Assembly: GCA_041745535.1 (NCBI GenBank)
Contig: JBGTIS010000044.1
Coordinates: forward strand, 1 to 40,629
Source: JBGTIS01 sp041745535
GTDB lineage: Bacteria > Bacteroidota > Bacteroidia > Cytophagales > Cyclobacteriaceae
Direction of reading: 5' to 3'
Length of the DNA: 40,629 nt
The notes under the pieces are model-generated. The model saw nothing but the letters and a program-made list of their open reading frames with translations. It was not told where the DNA came from and did not search any database. Below are positions 8,717 to 16,576 of the stretch, one piece after another (position 1 is the first letter of the stretch; the number at the start of each line of letters is the position of its first letter). A program made the position numbers and the translations under genes.

Positions 8717-11242
8717 TTACACCTCTTTCCTGAGAATTTCCAATGGAGGTTTATTCAGTACCGATCTGCTGGTGGCAATTCCAATGATGATGGTCAGGCC
8801 GGTAATAATTAAATAAGTAACCAACAAAGGTGCCCAGGCAGGTGTGAAATTAATTTCGAAGCTGAATTTTGCCAGTCCGAAACTGCCTGCCAGCCCTATC
8901 AATACGCCGGTAAGCGAGGCCAGGCTTCCCAGAAAAAAATACTCCAGGGTAGCCATGCTCAGAATTTGCTTTCTGCTGGCCCCCAGGGTTCGCAGCAGTA
9001 CACTTTCCTGAATGCGTTGGTATTTGCTTAAAATAACAGATCCGATCAGCACAATCAGACCGGTAATCATGCTGAACAAGGCCATAAACTGGATTACAAA
9101 AGAAATTTTCCCTAATATCTCATCTACCGTTTTCAGAATTAGTTTAAGATCGATAATAGAGACATTTGGAAAAGCTTTTACCACGGCCTGCTGAAAATTG
9201 GCAGCTACCTGATCGGAATTTACCTTGGTAATAATCACATGGAATTTCGGGGCGTTTTCTAATACACCGGTAGGAAACAACACCAGAAAATTAGTTTGTA
9301 TGCGTCGCCAGTCTACGTTCCGGAAACTGCCCACAAATGTTTTCAGAATTACACCCTGCACATTAAAAGATACCGGGTCACCGATATCTACCTGCATGGA
9401 ATTGGCCAGTCCTTCTTCCAGCGAAACAAAAATACTATCGCCCCCTGAGTTTGCGGTAGGTATCCATTTTCCTTTCGTAATTTCTTCCGAATCAATTAAC
9501 GAGTCCCGGTATGTAACCCGGTATTCTCTGTTCAAAACCCACCGCGATACACGCGAACTGGTGTCTTTTTTTATGGCTTCTACCGTTTGGTTTCTAATGC
9601 TGGTTAACCGCATCGTAACGATGGGTACTTGCTGAATAAGCGGCAAACCGAACTGTTCTGTGATGGAAGCCACCTGATTGACCTGGTTGGTCTGTATGTC
9701 GAACAGCACCATATTGGGCTGGTTATTACTGCCGGAAATTTCTACTTCACTTAGCAAAGTCCGCTGTACAAAATACAAAGTGCTGATCAGGGCAGTTCCC
9801 AGACCAATGGCCACAATCAGGATCAGGGTTTGGTTGTTGGGCCGGTAAAGGTTGGCCAAACTCTGTCGCCAGATAAAGCTCCAGGAAACCGGAAAAAACT
9901 TTCTTACCAGCCACATCATGCCTTTGGCTACACCGGCTAAAATAAAAAAAGCCAGCAGCACCCCACCTGTAAAAAAAAGTGTGTCTTTGAAATTTCTTAG
10001 CTGTAAAAAGGCAAAACCACCAATAAGCAGGAGAATTGCTAAGTACACGCCGTATTTCACCACATCCTCTTTACCCGTTTCTACCTCAGCGGAAGTCCTG
10101 AAAATGGCTAATGGCGAAACTTTCCGTACAGAAAGCAAAGGCAGCAGGGCAAACAATACCGAAATAAACAAGCCAATCAGTATACCCTCGAAAATAGCAC
10201 GCCAGGAAATAGACAGGGAAACCGCTACAGGAAGAAAATCTGAAAAAATTATCGGTAGAAAATACTGAATAACAGATCCTAATATGGCTCCAATTATGGA
10301 TCCTAGCAGCCCCATGGTTGCGATTTGAATGAGAAAAATAGCAAATGTCTGTTTTCCTTTGGCACCCAGGCAGCGTAAAATAGCCACTGAAAGTAATTTC
10401 TCTTTGATATAAATATGAACCGAACTGGCTACACCCACACATCCCAGTAACAGCGCTACAAACGCTACCAGATTCAGAAAACCGGTTAAGTTCTCATAAG
10501 TATCTCCAATTTCGTTCTTCCGTTCTTCCACGGTATCGAAACGCAAATCTTCCTGCCGGAATGAGGATTCCATTTTTTCCATCATGCGTTCCACATCCAC
10601 CCCTGCATCGAACTTAAAATAAGTTTTATAATTGATCCGACTGCCTTTTTGCAGCAAATTGGTTTGCTCCAGATATTGCATGGGAATGTATACGGGCGGC
10701 GCCACCGTAGTAGAAATTCCGGTTTGTCCGGGTACTTTACTGATTCTCCCCACAACCGGAAATGTAATTTCACCTACTTTGATAGAATCGCCTACAGCCG
10801 TATTGAATTGTAAAAGCAGGGTATTGTCGACAATAGCCGCTTTCCGATTTCTAAAATCCTGCCCTGCCAGCACCGGCTCGGTTTCTATGGCACCGTAATA
10901 CGGATAATCTCCTTCCAATGCCTTTACCTGTACCAGTCGGGTACCGCCATTTTTGGGAAACAAAACCATAGAAGCAAAAGAAATTTCTTTAGATTGAATG
11001 CCTCCCAAAGAATCGAAAAGCGCTTTTTGCTGATCGTTGAAGGGTGCACGACTTTCTACTTCCAGGTCGGCGCCCAGTAGTTTTTTCGCTTCCGATTCAA
11101 TATCGCGCTGCATGCTATCGCCAAAAGAATTAATAGCCACCAAAGCCGCGATTCCTAAGATAATACTGCTGATAAACAGTAATAATCGGGATTGATTGCG
11201 GCGACTGTCTCTCCAGGCCATGGTAAATAACCAATGGGTCAT
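8717..11242 (-). CDS. FtsX-family ABC permease, YbbP-like, 841 aa
   Basis: Large MacB/FtsX-type permease with the duplicated architecture of YbbP: an N-terminal membrane helix ('RLLLFISSIILGIAALVAI', about 19-37), a large periplasmic domain, a block of three or four helices near 255-370, a central hydrophobic pair near 395-440, a second periplasmic domain, and three C-terminal helices ending in 'PPLEILRKEV'. The 'ILRCLGAKGKQ' and 'LLRTLGASRKQ' stretches are the two cytoplasmic coupling motifs of FtsX domains. Its ATPase partner is immediately upstream (25-nt gap by the ATG start). Known relatives are mechanotransmission or lipid/lipoprotein-handling ABC systems. The substrate is unknown. It converges with the HisKA_2 kinase, 11 nt apart. 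Confidence 0.87.
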   Translation of the reverse strand: MTHWLFTMAWRDSRRNQSRLLLFISSIILGIAALVAINSFGDSMQRDIESEAKKLLGADLEVESRAPFNDQQKALFDSLGGIQSKEISFASMVLFPKNGGTRLVQVKALEGDYPYYGAIETEPVLAGQDFRNRKAAIVDNTLLLQFNTAVGDSIKVGEITFPVVGRISKVPGQTGISTTVAPPVYIPMQYLEQTNLLQKGSRINYKTYFKFDAGVDVERMMEKMESSFRQEDLRFDTVEERKNEIGDTYENLTGFLNLVAFVALLLGCVGVASSVHIYIKEKLLSVAILRCLGAKGKQTFAIFLIQIATMGLLGSIIGAILGSVIQYFLPIIFSDFLPVAVSLSISWRAIFEGILIGLFISVLFALLPLLSVRKVSPLAIFRTSAEVETGKEDVVKYGVYLAILLLIGGFAFLQLRNFKDTLFFTGGVLLAFFILAGVAKGMMWLVRKFFPVSWSFIWRQSLANLYRPNNQTLILIVAIGLGTALISTLYFVQRTLLSEVEISGSNNQPNMVLFDIQTNQVNQVASITEQFGLPLIQQVPIVTMRLTSIRNQTVEAIKKDTSSRVSRWVLNREYRVTYRDSLIDSEEITKGKWIPTANSGGDSIFVSLEEGLANSMQVDIGDPVSFNVQGVILKTFVGSFRNVDWRRIQTNFLVLFPTGVLENAPKFHVIITKVNSDQVAANFQQAVVKAFPNVSIIDLKLILKTVDEILGKISFVIQFMALFSMITGLIVLIGSVILSKYQRIQESVLLRTLGASRKQILSMATLEYFFLGSLASLTGVLIGLAGSFGLAKFSFEINFTPAWAPLLVTYLIITGLTIIIGIATSRSVLNKPPLEILRKEV

Positions 11243-11257
11243 AGTTCTTTTCTTTAA

Positions 11258-11968
11258 CTAGTTATTACGTCCGTTCATCACCGTGGCCACATTCGCGCGG
11301 TCGGCTACAATGCGGCCACCTTTTAACTGAATGGTGCGTTGTGTTTTTTCAGCCAGTTCCATATCGTGGGTAACAATTACCAGGGTAGTTCCGGCTTCGC
11401 GGTTCAAATCGAATATGAGCTGAACCACACTGCTTCCGGTTTCCTCGTCCAGATTTCCGGTAGGTTCATCGGCGAACAGTATTTTCGGACTATTAGAAAA
11501 TGCCCGGGCCAGGCAAATCCGCTGTTGTTCTCCTCCGGAAAGCTGAGAAGGATAATGATGTTTCCGGTTGGTAAGCCCGACTTTATCCAGCAGGTCCATG
11601 GCACGGATCGCCGCGTTTTTTTCTCCCCTCAATTCCAGCGGCACCATAATATTTTCCAAAGCCGTAAGTGTGGGCATCAGGTTAAAATTCTGAAAAATAA
11701 AACCCACATACATGTTTCTGATCGTAGCCCTCCGATCTTCATTCAGGTCGTCCAGTTGGATTCCGTTCAGATAAATAGATCCGGAAGTAGCCCGGTCTAG
11801 TCCTGCACATAACCCCAATAAAGTTGTTTTTCCACTACCAGAGGGGCCAACAATGGCGAAAGTACTGCCTTCTTCAATAGAAAAATTAATATGATCCAGC
11901 ACGGTCAGGGTTTTATCGGCACTTGGGTAAGATTTATGGAGACTTTTTACTTCTAAAATAGTGGACAT
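11258..11968 (-). CDS. ABC transporter ATPase, YbbA/LolD-like
   Basis: A 236-aa ATPase of the MacB/LolD/FtsE class. Walker A GPSGSGKT (41-48), signature 'LSGGEQQRICLARAF', Walker B 'ILFADEPTGNLD', and H-loop 'VTHDMELAE'. The start is set at the ATG at 11968 (MSTILEVKSLHKSY). An upstream TTG at 11974 would add only two residues. It pairs with the YbbP-like permease that follows. With the divergent TesA-like gene, the arrangement reproduces the ybbA-ybbP/tesA neighbourhood known from Escherichia coli. Confidence 0.9.
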   Translation of the reverse strand: MSTILEVKSLHKSYPSADKTLTVLDHINFSIEEGSTFAIVGPSGSGKTTLLGLCAGLDRATSGSIYLNGIQLDDLNEDRRATIRNMYVGFIFQNFNLMPTLTALENIMVPLELRGEKNAAIRAMDLLDKVGLTNRKHHYPSQLSGGEQQRICLARAFSNSPKILFADEPTGNLDEETGSSVVQLIFDLNREAGTTLVIVTHDMELAEKTQRTIQLKGGRIVADRANVATVMNGRNN

Positions 11969-12201
11969 TCGCAAAATTAATTTGTAGGGTAATAATTTAA
12001 TTAAACTGAACTAGCCGAAAGAAGTTTCCGTATTTTTAACAGTATACCGTTTATGAGTTACTATATTTAGTTCAGATACTTGTACAGTCGTTTATTAAAA
12101 CACAATATTGTAGGCTACCATTATGAAAAAATCTTCTGCTCACAAGCGTATTACCAAGTTTAGCGGTTCCCTTTTATCTGTAGAATAAAAATTATAAACA
12201 T

Positions 12202-12927
12202 ATGAAATCTATATTTTTATGGCCAGCCATTTATTTTTTGCTTATCATGGCGCTGTTTTCCTGTTCAGGGAATGAACAAAACAACCACACAGTTTCATCA
12301 AATAAGGAATCTGCCCAGGTTCCTCAGGAGTCTGACACGGTGCCGGATCGTGAAAATGATACGCCGGTAATACTTTTCTTTGGAAACAGTCTTACCGCAG
12401 GTTATGGTCTGGATGATCCCGATGACGCGTTTCCAGGATTAATTCAGGATAAACTGGATTCTCTGGGCTATCACTATCTGGTGGTAAATGCTGGTTTAAG
12501 TGGTGAAACCACCGCCAGTGGCAATAACCGGATAGACTGGGTATTGGAAAACCAGCCCATTGATATATTTGTACTGGAACTGGGCGCTAATGATGGTTTA
12601 AGAGGAATTAGTCCGCTCGAAACGCAACGAAATTTAGAGCAAATGATCGATAAGGTAAGGAAAAAATCCCCTGACGCGAAAATTATTCTGGCAGGCATGG
12701 AGGCTCCACCCAATATGGGTCCTGAATTTACCAGTCAGTTCCGACTGGTTTTTAAGGAAATAGCCCAAGAAAAAGAAATTTCTCTCATCCCTTTTTTATT
12801 GGCTAATGTGGCTGGCGAAAAAGAATTGAACCAGGGTGATGGTATCCATCCCACTGAAAAAGGAAATCAGATTGTGGCGGAAAATGTGTGGAAGGTATTA
12901 AAAGATAAGTTAGAACCGGCATCTTAA
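12202..12927 (+). CDS. tesA: TesA-like SGNH (GDSL) esterase, predicted lipoprotein
   Basis: A 241-aa protein. The N-terminus has a hydrophobic segment ending in 'LFSCSGNE', a probable lipobox with Cys21, so the enzyme is likely lipid-anchored. After a polar linker the SGNH blocks are: I 'FFGNSLTAGYG' with nucleophile S63 (the usual GDS is GNS here), II 'NAGLSGET', III 'LGANDGLRG', V 'DGIHPTEKG' with the catalytic Asp-His. This is the order and spacing of TesA/arylesterase enzymes (thioesterase, lysophospholipase, esterase activities in E. coli TesA). It is divergent from the ybbA/ybbP-like pair. A strong hairpin overlaps its stop codon. A 22-codon frame at 12123-12188 (MKKSSAHKRITK...) lies just upstream; I have no evidence that it is translated. 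Confidence 0.87.
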   Translation: MKSIFLWPAIYFLLIMALFSCSGNEQNNHTVSSNKESAQVPQESDTVPDRENDTPVILFFGNSLTAGYGLDDPDDAFPGLIQDKLDSLGYHYLVVNAGLSGETTASGNNRIDWVLENQPIDIFVLELGANDGLRGISPLETQRNLEQMIDKVRKKSPDAKIILAGMEAPPNMGPEFTSQFRLVFKEIAQEKEISLIPFLLANVAGEKELNQGDGIHPTEKGNQIVAENVWKVLKDKLEPAS

Positions 12928-12945
12928 GGCCAGGTTCTAACTTAT
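12905..12945 (+). terminator. hairpin overlapping the tesA stop codon
   Basis: The arms 12905-12917 and 12933-12945 are perfectly complementary over 13 bp (core AAGTTAGAACC / GGTTCTAACTT). A further 3-bp step GGC/GCC continues the stem after a bulged A, with an 8-nt loop. The tesA stop (12925-12927) sits in the loop. The downstream sequence is only moderately T-rich. It may also block readthrough from the opposite strand. Confidence 0.7.
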
Positions 12946-12967
12946 TCCCTTGTTTTCAGTATTTAAA

Positions 12968-13824
12968 TTATGACCGGATGTGCGCAATACCATTCAGTTC
13001 TGTATCCACTTTGATTACACCATCTTCCTTAAAAATCCATTTAAACCCATAATCGTAATTACCGGCTGTAATGTAATACTTAATGGCCAGATCGGTAGCT
13101 CTTCTTGAATGGTTTTCATGGCGCCACAATACACCGCCATCTTCCTCAAACACCGCAATGGCACTATCAGATAAAATGGGACTGCCATAGTCGTTATGCA
13201 AAATAGCAGGCAAATACGTGGCATTTTCAGGCGCGTCGGCACCCGCTGTTAAGGGGCGCGCTTCCTTCTGGAAAAGTCTGCATTCACCGGCATCGAAATA
13301 GTTGTTAGAGGCATTCAGCAAATCGGGCTAACCATAGTTTACTACCATTTCGGAAAGCCCACCCCAGTACATAATGTAACGCCATTTGTCCTGCGCATGA
13401 TCAAAGTATTGCACGTCATAAATTACCAGTCCTTCGCGGTTGTGGATACCAAAGCGAAACTTCCAGAACGGGGAAATCACCTGATTGCCTTCAATGCGAT
13501 AGTTAGTACCTTCGGGCTGGGTAATTACCACCGGTTTCGGAGCCGCTAAATTCGGCTTCAGCGAATCGCCATTAAAATAATGCACAGCCACTGGTTCCGA
13601 CCAGCCTTTTCCCTGATCAATCACTTTCAATACTTTCCGGTCAGTAATATCCACAAAGGCATAAATTCCACCAATGGGCACGTGGCTCAGCTTTTTGTTT
13701 TTATATACCGGCGACACAATCTTTTCACGATTTCCCATTGGGGCCAGACCCAGATCGGCAGCATAGTTACCATAGCTCGCCTTTACAGAATCCGGATTAA
13801 TACCTCTTTTTTCCAAAGCGGTAT
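12968..13824 (-). pseudogene. copper amine oxidase remnant, truncated at both ends, in-frame stop
   Basis: Reading leftward from the IS end, the frame resembles primary-amine oxidase (copper/TPQ): 'GIHNREGLVIYDVQYFD', then 'GGLSEMVVNYG', a TAG at 13328-13330, then in the same frame 'NNYFDAGE' (the catalytic-base Asp region), 'VFEEDGGVLWRHENHSRRA', and 'ITAGNYDYGFKW', containing the N-Y-D motif whose Tyr becomes topaquinone. Intact enzymes read 'MVVPYGDP' across the place of the stop. The frame ends shortly after at 'NGIAHIRS', before the His-x-His copper site. The N-terminal domains are also missing. The frame begins inside the ISAs1 inverted repeat (MRLT is IS sequence). It cannot encode an active enzyme. 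Confidence 0.82.
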
Positions 13825-13842
13825 AGGTTAAACGCATTTAAA
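13825..13842 (+). repeat. left terminal inverted repeat of the ISAs1 element
   Basis: Sequence AGGTTAAACGCATTTAAA, exact reverse complement of 15009-15026. The next base outward differs on the two sides (T on the left, C on the right when read inward). Confidence 0.9.
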
Positions 13843-14088
13843 TATAGTAAGAAAAAATAGTGCGGTTAACTTTGCTGTATGGAATCGCAAAAGTTTTTTG
13901 ATAGCGTACCGGATTTTAGGATCAACCGACGTAAGAAGCATTAATTAGTAGATATATTAGTAATTGCCCTATGTGCCATGGTAAGCGGGGCAGACGATTT
14001 TGAAGAGATAGAAACCTATGGAAGGCGAAAGGAGTCTTTCTTGAGAGGCTTCCTGGAACTGCCGAATGGCATTCCCTCCCATGACACA

Positions 14089-14102
14089 GCGCGGCTGCCG
14101 CA
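14089..14102 (+). repeat. 14-nt palindromic insertion 1 in the transposase
   Basis: Between the codons for HDT and FNR, where family members are continuous, 14 extra bases gcgcggctgccgca occur. They contain GCGGC-T-GCCGC (14091-14101), a perfect 5-1-5 palindrome. The dinucleotide CA occurs both before and at the end of the insert. Confidence 0.6.
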
Positions 14103-14330
14103 TTTAACCGGGTGTTCAAGTATATGGACAAGGAAGCGTTTGGTGGCTGCTTGTACCGCTGGTCTAAAGAACCGCTAAACTTTGTTAATACTAACATCAC
14201 CCAGATTAATGTGGACGGCAAGGTACTTCGGGGCACCGCTAAGTCTGGGTTTAAGAAGAGTGGGCTGTGCATCGTTAGTGCTTGGATAGCCGAGCATCAC
14301 CTGACAGTAGGGCAACAAAAAGTGGATAGC

Positions 14331-14344
14331 CACCGTGGCCCGGC
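14331..14344 (+). repeat. 14-nt palindromic insertion 2 in the transposase
   Basis: Between the codons for KVDS and KSNEK lie 14 extra bases caccgtggcccggc. With the preceding GC they form GCCAC-C-GTGGC (14329-14339), again a 5-1-5 palindrome. The dinucleotide GC flanks the insert on both sides. Same length as insertion 1, with a different sequence. Confidence 0.6.
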
Positions 14345-15008
14345 AAAAGTAACGAAAAAACCGCTATTCCTGAGTTGTTGAAGTCATTAGACTTACAAGG
14401 CACTCTGGTAAGCAGTAATGCGGCAGGCTGCCAATTGAAGAATGCTGATTTGATTACTGGAAAAGGCGGGGATTATATAATAGCCATCAAAAAGGACCAT
14501 AAACATATCTATGAGCAAATTAGTGACTGGATGATGAAAAGAAAAGCAATCTTGCCAGTTGATCACTGGACAGACTTTGGCAGTGGCCGGATTGAGCAAA
14601 GAAGCTGTTATATGGAAAGGCACTTGGAACTATTAGATGACTTATCGGACTGGGGGCATCTCAAATCGATAGCCATGATAGACAGCAAGTGTGAAAAAGA
14701 TGGAAAGGTCAGCCAAGAAACCAGGTTTTATTTAAGTAGCTTAGAAACGACAGCTAAAGAGTTTAACCGCTTGGCGAGAAATCATTGGAGTATTGAAAAC
14801 CAGCTTCACTGGAGGTTGGATGTGGTTTTTCGGGAAGATACTTGCCGAACAAAAACCGGAAATACCGCTGAAAATATGGCAACGGCCCGTAAATTAGCCT
14901 TACAACTGCTTACCCAGGTGAAAGATAAAGAAAGTATGAAGAATAGGCGAAAAATAACCGGATGGGACCATAACTATCTGCTCAACATCCCGCGAAAGCT
15001 CACCAAAT

Positions 15009-15026
15009 TTTAAATGCGTTTAACCT
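15009..15026 (-). repeat. right terminal inverted repeat of the ISAs1 element
   Basis: Sequence TTTAAATGCGTTTAACCT, exact reverse complement of the left end. It contains most of the transposase stop codon and ends 27 nt before the stop of the convergent secreted-protein gene. Confidence 0.9.
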
Positions 15027-15053
15027 GAATATTTAAAAAACTTCCTGCGTAAC

Positions 15054-16313
15054 TCAGGTTTTCTGTTTCTTTTTCTTGGCAGCCGGGAACAATACATTGT
15101 TCAGGATCAAACGGTACCCGGGAGAATTAGGATAAAGGTTCAAATCAGTTTCGGTTTCGCCTACGTTATGCCGGTAATCTTCCGGATCGTGGCCTCCATA
15201 GAATGTCCAGAAGCCTTTACCAAATTCACTATAAAGATATTTAGCTTCTTTAGCGGCTTTATTTTCTCCTAAAATTACCGCATCGGGCCGAATAAATTCT
15301 TTACGAAAAGCCGTAGTCTGCCCCATAAATCCTTTTACCACCCGGTCATGATTTTGGGTAAGCATGGTAGGAATGGGATCCCATTTGGCAGAAAATTCGA
15401 ATAAAGTGAAATAATCATTAGCTTCGCTGATGCCCCGTTCGGCAATATTTACATCAATATTTGAAAATTCGTATTCCCAGGGATTTCTTTCCAGCGTAAA
15501 GTTGATGAAAGCAAACGTATTAGTGAAGTTTAAATTTTCCTGTGCGTTCGGATCAGCCGGGTCACCATCGTACATCGACTCGCAGATGTCCACCCCATCG
15601 GCAGCAAGCGCGATATCATAGGTATCAGTTGCTGAACACATGGCAAACATAAAACCCCCACCCGATACAAATTCTCTTATTTTTTTCGCTACAGCCAGTT
15701 TTAACTCCGAAACTTTAGCAATCCCATGTTTCCGGGCGGTTTCTTCCTGCTCTCTCTGTTTTTCCTGATACCAGGGCATGTTGCGAAAAGCCCGGTAAAA
15801 TTTACCATATTGTCCGGTAAAATCCTCATGATGCAGGTGCAGCCAATCGTATTCCGGAAGTTTGTCGTACATTACCTCATCGTCGTAAACCACATCGTAG
15901 GGAATTTCGGCATAGGTAAGGGCCAGGGTTACGGCATCGTCCCAGGGTTGGGCGGTTTTTGGTGAATATACCGCGATTTTGGGCACCTGCTCCAGTTTCA
16001 TCAGATCCATATTAGACGAAGGGCTGGCGATTACGCTTACAATCTGGTTCGATTGCGCATCTGAGATTACCTCATAGCTCACACCACGTACTACCAGTTC
16101 ATTCTCAAATTTCTGATAATATTTAACCATAAAGCTTCCGCCCCGGTAATTTAATAACCAGTCAACCTCAATGTTATTATCTAAAATCCAATAAGTAATT
16201 CCATATGCCTTCAGATGATTGGTCTGTTTTTTATCCATTGGAATAATAATATAGGAGGCAAAACTCCGCACGCTTATCAATACTAAAATCAGGATACAAA
16301 ATGCTTTTTTCAT
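15054..16313 (-). CDS. secreted Bacteroidetes protein commonly labelled 'asparagine synthetase B'
   Basis: A 419-aa protein with a clear signal peptide (MKKAFCILILVLISVRSFAS, cleavage near residue 20). The mature part begins 'YIIIPMDKKQTNHLKAYG'. Mid-protein stretches suggest a glutamine-amidotransferase-like or ThuA-like Rossmann fold: 'VPKIAVYSPKTAQPWDDAVT' and 'GGGFMFAMCSATDTYD' with Cys226. The C-terminal third has 'FWTFYGGHDPEDYRHNVG'. Proteins like this are widespread in Bacteroidetes and are often named asparagine synthetase B. I see neither the N-terminal nucleophile Cys nor the PP-loop (SGGxDS) of true AsnB, and a secreted location makes that role implausible. The true function is unknown. 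It ends with a lysine-rich tail. Confidence 0.75.
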   Translation of the reverse strand: MKKAFCILILVLISVRSFASYIIIPMDKKQTNHLKAYGITYWILDNNIEVDWLLNYRGGSFMVKYYQKFENELVVRGVSYEVISDAQSNQIVSVIASPSSNMDLMKLEQVPKIAVYSPKTAQPWDDAVTLALTYAEIPYDVVYDDEVMYDKLPEYDWLHLHHEDFTGQYGKFYRAFRNMPWYQEKQREQEETARKHGIAKVSELKLAVAKKIREFVSGGGFMFAMCSATDTYDIALAADGVDICESMYDGDPADPNAQENLNFTNTFAFINFTLERNPWEYEFSNIDVNIAERGISEANDYFTLFEFSAKWDPIPTMLTQNHDRVVKGFMGQTTAFRKEFIRPDAVILGENKAAKEAKYLYSEFGKGFWTFYGGHDPEDYRHNVGETETDLNLYPNSPGYRLILNNVLFPAAKKKKQKT

Positions 16314-16519
16314 ATTCGCCTTTTCTTTTATTTCGTTTCAACACAATCAGGAATCAACCGCTGCTAACCCGCAAACCCTAATCTTTTATTAAAGTACGAT
16401 ATTTAAAGTAAATATTATATTATTTAGGTATTAAATTAAATATCAGCCCAATTGTTTATTTTTTTATAGCCAAAATTCACAATAGAAAATAATATTATAC
16501 TTTAATTTAATAGTTTTAG

Positions 16520-16527
16520 TAGATTTG
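16520..16527 (+). promoter_or_regulatory. candidate -7 element for aconitase
   Basis: TAGATTTG fits the Bacteroidetes -7 consensus TAnnTTTG exactly and lies about 50 nt before the aconitase ATG. No TTG is visible at the usual -33 distance, so the call is tentative. Confidence 0.35.
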
Positions 16528-16576
16528 TCCACATAACATAGCTCATTCAATTTATTTATAAACCTATATTTTTAAT

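Larger units (their letters stand above)
13879..15013 (+). pseudogene. ISAs1-family transposase, inactivated
   Basis: The ancestral reading begins at ATG 13879 (MESQKFFDSVPDFR). TAA at 13942-13944 interrupts it at codon 22. The frame continues through 'MVSGADDFEEIE' to 'GIPSHDT' and shifts at 14089 by a 14-nt insertion. It resumes as 'FNRVFKYMDKEAFGG...INVDGKVLRGT' and shifts again at 14331 by another 14-nt insertion. It resumes as 'KSNEKTAIPELLKSLDLQG' and runs to the end. The first catalytic Asp (INVDGK) and the Glu region (HWSIENQLHW) are kept. The second Asp, expected in 'DAMGCQ', is Asn in 'SNAAGCQ'. The stop codon lies in the right inverted repeat. Clearly dead. Confidence 0.85.
13825..15026 (+). 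mobile_element. ISAs1-family insertion sequence, degenerate, about 1202 bp
   Basis: Boundaries are set by perfect 18-bp inverted repeats at 13825-13842 and 15009-15026. Length fits the ISAs1 family (about 1.2-1.3 kb). The transposase inside is broken by an in-frame stop and two frameshifts. Bases next to the two ends (...AAGCGGTAT and GAATATTTAA...) do not match, so no target duplication survives. That indicates a deletion or rearrangement after insertion, consistent with the missing 5' part of the amine oxidase gene on its left. Confidence 0.85.

Noticed and set aside
12123..12188. 22-codon frame MKKSSAHKRITK... just upstream of tesA
   Set aside because: Short, without a ribosome-binding site or recognisable family. 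Such frames arise by chance, so it was left as a note in the tesA entry.
14086..14102. Functional translational bypass at the first palindromic insertion
   Set aside because: Take-off ACA and the codon 14 nt later, GCA, do not match, and the transposase also carries a TAA and a lost catalytic Asp. Simple decay is more likely.
13922..14272. 116-aa minus-strand frame inside the IS
   Set aside because: Antisense of the decayed transposase; no homology features. The transposase reading on the plus strand explains the sequence.
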